The notes under the pieces were generated by a model, which was not told where the DNA came from, did not search any database, and saw only the letters and a list, made by a program, of their open reading frames with translations. Shown here in pieces: positions 6,052 through 8,948 of a DNA stretch of 8,948 bases. The translations under genes and the position numbers were made by a program. How positions within the stretch are numbered: the first letter of the stretch is position 1; each line of letters opens with the position of its first letter. Source of the stretch: Pseudomonadota bacterium (GTDB taxonomy: Bacteria > Pseudomonadota > Alphaproteobacteria > Rhizobiales > Phreatobacteraceae); assembly GCA_023416965.1 (NCBI GenBank), contig JAEZGJ010000067.1, positions 1-8,948 of the forward strand, given 5' to 3'.

Positions 6052-6660
6052 ATGCAGGGACTGCTTTCGATCAGCCGCGTCATCGACACGGTCAATACCT
6101 ATATCGGCAAGGCGGTGAGCTGGCTGATCCTGGTGGCCGTCATCATCTCGGCCGGCAACGCCGTCATCCGCAAGGTCTTCTCGAGTTCGTCGAACGCCTG
6201 GCTCGAGGCGCAGTGGTATCTCTTCGGCGCCGTCTTCATGCTCTGCGCCGCATGGACCCTGCTCGCCAACGAGCACATCCGCATCGACGTCGTGAACAGC
6301 CTGTTTCCGAAGCGGGTGCGGAACTGGATCGACGTGGTGGGCCACACCCTCTTCCTGCTGCCCTTCTGCATCCTGCTGCTCTACGACAGCTGGCCCTTCT
6401 TCCTGAAATCCTACCTGCAGAACGAGCAGTCGATGAATGCCGGCGGCCTCGTCGTCTGGCCGGCCAAGTTCCTGGTGGTGGCGGGCTTCGTGCTGCTGCT
6501 GTTCCAGGGCATCAGCGAGCTCATCAAGCGCGTCGCCATCATGCGCGGAGAGCTGGAAGACGTGCATGGCGGCGGCCATCACGAGATGGCCGAGGCGGAA
6601 GCGGCCCGCCTGCTCGAAGTCGCGAAGGCCCAGGGCCTTCTCGACTCGGCCAAGAAGTGA
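6052..6660 (+). CDS. TRAP transporter small permease subunit (DctQ-type)
   Basis: This 202-residue inner-membrane protein is the small, four-helix subunit of a tripartite ATP-independent periplasmic (TRAP) transporter, which takes up organic acids using the Na+ or H+ gradient with the large permease and a periplasmic binding protein. Likely helices are at about 22-38, 54-72, 97-113 and 138-157. WLEAQWYLFGAVFMLCAAW (50-68) and NEHIRIDV (73-80) are typical DctQ signatures, and the overall look is of the FcbT2 (COG4665) branch. The tail (170-202) is charged and His-rich (GGGHH at 173-177), then Ala/Glu helical. I chose the ATG at 6052 because GGGGAG (6036-6041) stands 10 nt before it. The ATG at 6025, adding 9 residues, has GAGG only 2 nt upstream, too close. 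The large subunit starts 20 nt after its stop. Confidence 0.9.
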   Translation: MQGLLSISRVIDTVNTYIGKAVSWLILVAVIISAGNAVIRKVFSSSSNAWLEAQWYLFGAVFMLCAAWTLLANEHIRIDVVNSLFPKRVRNWIDVVGHTLFLLPFCILLLYDSWPFFLKSYLQNEQSMNAGGLVVWPAKFLVVAGFVLLLFQGISELIKRVAIMRGELEDVHGGGHHEMAEAEAARLLEVAKAQGLLDSAKK

Positions 6661-6680
6661 CGCGTTCCGGGAGAAAACAA

Positions 6681-8699
6681 GTGTCCATCCGCCGTTCCCT
6701 GTCGGGCGCGCTCGCCGCCGCCGCCCTCACGCTCCTCGCCCTCGCCCTCCTTGCCGAGCCGGCCCAGGCCGCCACCGGCTCCGGCCTCGGCGACTTCGTC
6801 CGCGCCAACATGGCCCCGGTCATGTTCGTCGCCCTCGTCTTCTTCCTGCTGCTCGGCTACCCCGTGGCCTTCGCGCTCGCCGCCAACGGCCTGTTCTTCG
6901 CGATCATCGGCATCGAGCTCGGGCTGTTCCAGCCAAACTTCCTGCAGGCGCTGCCGGAGCGCATCTACGGGACGATGAACAACGATACGCTGCTGGCGAT
7001 CCCGTTCTTCACCTTCATGGGCCTCATCCTCGAGCGCTCCGGCATGGCGGAGGACCTGCTGGACACGATCGGCCAGCTGTTCGGCTCGATCCGCGGCGGC
7101 CTTGCCTATGCGGTCATCTTCGTCGGCGCGCTGCTCGCCGCCACGACCGGCGTCGTCGCGGCATCGGTGATCTCGATGGGCCTCATCTCGCTGCCGATCA
7201 TGTTGCGCTACGGCTATGACCGGCGCCTGGCCACCGGCGTCATCGCGGCGTCCGGAACGCTCGCCCAGATCATTCCGCCGTCCCTCGTGCTGATCGTCAT
7301 GGCCGACCAGCTGGGCCGCTCTGTCGGCGACATGTACGAGGGCGCCTTCGTGCCCGGCATCGTGCTGTCGTCGCTCTATGCGGGCTATGTCCTTCTGGTG
7401 GCCCTGTTCACCCCGAAGAACGCGCCGGGCCTGCCGAAGGAAGCGCTGCTCTACATGCAGGACGACGGCAAGCGGGGCACCTGGAAGCTCGGCTTGCTCG
7501 TGCTCTTCTCCGCTCTGGTCGCCGTGTTCATCATGAACCAGACGGGCGTGCGCGGCGGCGCCGATTTCGTCATCCTGTCCATGTCGGTGGCGGTGCTCGT
7601 CGCCTTCATCGCGGTGGTCTGCAACTACTATTTCGGCGCCGGCCGGCTGATCCTCACGGTCGCCATGACGGCGGCGCTGATGGTCGCCTACTTCTTCCTG
7701 AAGCAGGGCGGCTACACGACCTGGTCGCTGATTGCCGAGGCTGCGGCCTTCGGCTTTGCCTACGCGATCTTCGTCGGCCTCGTGGAGCGCTTCGGCAATT
7801 ACAAGATGATCTCTCCCATCGCCGAACAGGTCACCTTCGTCATGGTGCCGCCGCTCGGCCTCATCTTCCTCGTCCTCGGCACCATCTTCATCGGCCTCGC
7901 CACGCCGACCGAGGGCGGCGCCATGGGCGCGGCGGGCGCGATGATCCTCGCCATGATGAAGCGGCGGCTGACCTGGGACCTGGTGCGCCAGGCGAGCGAG
8001 TCCACCGCCAAGCTGTCGGCCTTCGTGCTGTTCATCCTGGTGGGCGCCCGCGTCTTCTCGCTGACCTTCTACGGCGTCAACGGCCACATCTGGGTCGAGC
8101 ACCTGCTCGTCTCGCTGCCGGGCGGCCAGGCCGGCTTCCTGATCGTCGTCAACATCATGGTGTTCCTGCTGGCCTTCTTCCTCGACTTCTTCGAGCTGGC
8201 CTTCATCGTGGTGCCGCTGCTCGGCCCGGCGGCCGAGAAGCTGGGCATCGACCTCATCTGGTTCGGCGTCATGCTCGGCGTGAACATGCAGACGAGCTTC
8301 ATGCACCCGCCCTTCGGCTTCGCGCTGTTCTACCTGCGGTCGGTAGCACCGAAGGAGCCCTATACGGACAAGATCACAGGCCTGCGGATGGAGCCGGTCA
8401 CCACCATGCAGATCTATTGGGGGGCGGTGCCCTTCGTGGTGATCCAGTGCATCATGGTGGCGCTGGTGATCATCTTCCCGGGCATGGTGCTGCACTACAA
8501 GGGGACGGCGTCGGCGGTCGACCCGTCCAAGGTCGAGATCCGCATCGACCTGCCGGGCCTCGGCGGCGGCCTGCCCAACATGGACACCCCCGGCGGCCTG
8601 CCGGGCCTCGGCGGCCCCCCGCCCGGTCTCGGCGGTCCTCCGCCCGGCCTCGGCGGTCCGCCGCCCGGCCTGGAACCCCCGGCCGCTCCCCGCAACTGA
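6681..8699 (+). CDS. TRAP transporter large permease subunit (DctM/FcbT3-type), extended
   Basis: This 672-residue protein is the main transport subunit that pairs with the small permease just upstream. It begins with a signal-like segment (1-30, RR at 4-5, hydrophobic core, AQA before A31). The core family motifs follow: NNDTLLAIPFFTFMG (100-114), GALLAATTGVVAASV (149-163), SGTLAQIIPPS (191-201), ATPTEGGAMGAAGA (407-420) and NMQTSFMHPPFGFALFYLR (535-553). Many DctM proteins are about 430 residues. This one has roughly 120 extra residues with about four added hydrophobic segments (about 268-375), as in the longer COG4664 mannitol/chloroaromatic-type branch. After the last helix (about 580-603), residues 622-672 form a Pro/Gly/Leu tail with three GLGGPPP repeats. 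The GTG start at 6681 has GGGAGA (6669-6674). The reading frame is open upstream to 6213, but that part overlaps the small subunit and is a shadow. The binding protein is not in the window, so the substrate is unknown. Confidence 0.92.
   Translation: MSIRRSLSGALAAAALTLLALALLAEPAQAATGSGLGDFVRANMAPVMFVALVFFLLLGYPVAFALAANGLFFAIIGIELGLFQPNFLQALPERIYGTMNNDTLLAIPFFTFMGLILERSGMAEDLLDTIGQLFGSIRGGLAYAVIFVGALLAATTGVVAASVISMGLISLPIMLRYGYDRRLATGVIAASGTLAQIIPPSLVLIVMADQLGRSVGDMYEGAFVPGIVLSSLYAGYVLLVALFTPKNAPGLPKEALLYMQDDGKRGTWKLGLLVLFSALVAVFIMNQTGVRGGADFVILSMSVAVLVAFIAVVCNYYFGAGRLILTVAMTAALMVAYFFLKQGGYTTWSLIAEAAAFGFAYAIFVGLVERFGNYKMISPIAEQVTFVMVPPLGLIFLVLGTIFIGLATPTEGGAMGAAGAMILAMMKRRLTWDLVRQASESTAKLSAFVLFILVGARVFSLTFYGVNGHIWVEHLLVSLPGGQAGFLIVVNIMVFLLAFFLDFFELAFIVVPLLGPAAEKLGIDLIWFGVMLGVNMQTSFMHPPFGFALFYLRSVAPKEPYTDKITGLRMEPVTTMQIYWGAVPFVVIQCIMVALVIIFPGMVLHYKGTASAVDPSKVEIRIDLPGLGGGLPNMDTPGGLPGLGGPPPGLGGPPPGLGGPPPGLEPPAAPRN
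8604..8666 (+). repeat. Three 21-bp tandem repeats coding GLGGPPP
   Basis: Units 8604-8624, 8625-8645 and 8646-8666 each encode Gly-Leu-Gly-Gly-Pro-Pro-Pro in the large permease tail. They differ only at a few third codon positions and a partial fourth unit (Gly-Leu) follows. The unit length keeps the frame, so copy number could vary among strains without breaking the gene. Confidence 0.85.
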
Positions 8700-8704
8700 T
8701 TTAC

Positions 8705-8738
8705 CGGGCCGTAACGCGAGTTGCGGCCCGTGACTTTT
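8705..8738 (+). terminator. Intrinsic-type terminator of the TRAP operon
   Basis: Six nt after the large permease stop, CGGGCCGTAAC (8705-8715) pairs with GTTGCGGCCCG (8720-8730), an 11-bp stem with one T-G wobble, closed by a GCGA tetraloop of the stable GNRA type. A TTTT run (8735-8738) follows 4 nt downstream. The T run is short and slightly displaced, but position and stem quality make this the best terminator candidate in the window. Confidence 0.75.
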
Positions 8739-8791
8739 CCGCCCTAGACGCTCCACCGGCGGACCGGTATCGATGGCTCGCGGAGTGATCC

Positions 8792-8948
8792 ATGAGCTTT
8801 CCCCTGACCCATGTCTTCCGAACGGCCGTTCTGGCCCTCGCGCTCATGGTTGCCGGCTGCGCCACGCAGCCGCGGCTTCCGTCGGTGCCGCGGCACGAGA
8901 GCCACGAGGCGACCTTCCTCGACATTCCCGACGCGCGGATCTCGCTGT
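8792..8948 (+). CDS. Lipoprotein, 5' part only (possibly patatin-like)
   Basis: The first 52 codons of a gene run off the right edge. The protein starts with a lipoprotein signal peptide: hydrophobic TAVLALALMVAGC with the lipobox VAGC, so Cys23 would be lipidated and the protein anchored in the membrane facing the periplasm. After that come Pro/Arg/His-rich residues and FLDIPDARISL. This start loosely resembles alphaproteobacterial patatin-like phospholipase lipoproteins, where a similar 'IPDAR/IPNAR' stretch precedes the patatin domain, but the catalytic part lies outside the window. The ATG at 8792 has GGAG (8782-8785), 6 nt upstream. It follows the TRAP terminator, so it is probably a separate transcription unit. 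Confidence 0.7.
   Translation, partial: MSFPLTHVFRTAVLALALMVAGCATQPRLPSVPRHESHEATFLDIPDARISL

Noticed and set aside
6213..6680. Upstream in-frame extension of the TRAP large permease through the small subunit gene
   Set aside because: The extra residues are Arg/Pro/Ala-rich out-of-frame translation of the small subunit. The GTG at 6681 has a good ribosome-binding site and begins a signal-like segment.
6579..8756. 725-codon open frame on the minus strand opposite the TRAP large permease
   Set aside because: It is an antisense shadow: its composition (extremely rich in His, Asp, Glu, Gln, Arg) is what GC-rich membrane-protein codons give when read backwards, and the opposite strand has a clear family match.

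Overview
The window is a GC-rich, densely coding bacterial chromosome segment. Codon third positions are strongly G/C, intergenic gaps are mostly short, and several starts are GTG. The gene content suggests an alphaproteobacterium, most likely Hyphomicrobiales (Rhizobiales). The clues are a DUF971 gene next to moaA, a short protein with the N-terminal domain seen in rhizobial 'adenylate cyclase/TPR' proteins, a FcbT-type TRAP permease pair and a small lipoprotein. No genus can be named from this alone.

Layout. On the minus strand (49-1426) are a DUF971 protein and, overlapping its 3' end, an unrecognised protein with a long Pro/Ala-rich N-terminus; a GC-rich hairpin follows at the left edge. 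Facing away from them, moaA (1583-2608) encodes the radical-SAM GTP 3',8-cyclase of molybdenum cofactor synthesis. Just past moaA lies a striking 36-bp interrupted inverted repeat. A small single-span membrane protein follows (2843-3505), carrying a domain usually found at the N-terminus of larger signalling proteins. Next is a two-gene unit with a 4-nt overlap (3606-5683): a covalent-flavin oxidase of the sarcosine/N-methyltryptophan oxidase family and an EamA/DMT-family transporter. After a 368-bp non-coding stretch with several GC-rich hairpins comes a TRAP permease pair (6052-8699, small then large subunit). The large subunit has an N-terminal signal-like segment, an expanded middle and a repeat-bearing Pro/Gly tail. 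A well-formed intrinsic-type terminator closes this unit. The right edge holds the start of a lipoprotein gene.

How they work together. The oxidase and transporter are almost certainly co-translated and probably handle an N-methylated amino acid or related amine. The two TRAP membrane subunits form one transporter, but its periplasmic binding protein is not in the window, so its substrate cannot be read here. DUF971 is linked elsewhere with iron-sulfur assembly proteins, which fits weakly with its divergent neighbour, an enzyme with two [4Fe-4S] clusters.

I see no phage, transposon, CRISPR, tRNA or rRNA feature and no convincing new multi-gene system. The points most worth a second look are the inverted repeat after moaA, the stand-alone membrane-anchored regulator-like domain, the structured leader before the TRAP genes, and the tail of the TRAP large subunit.
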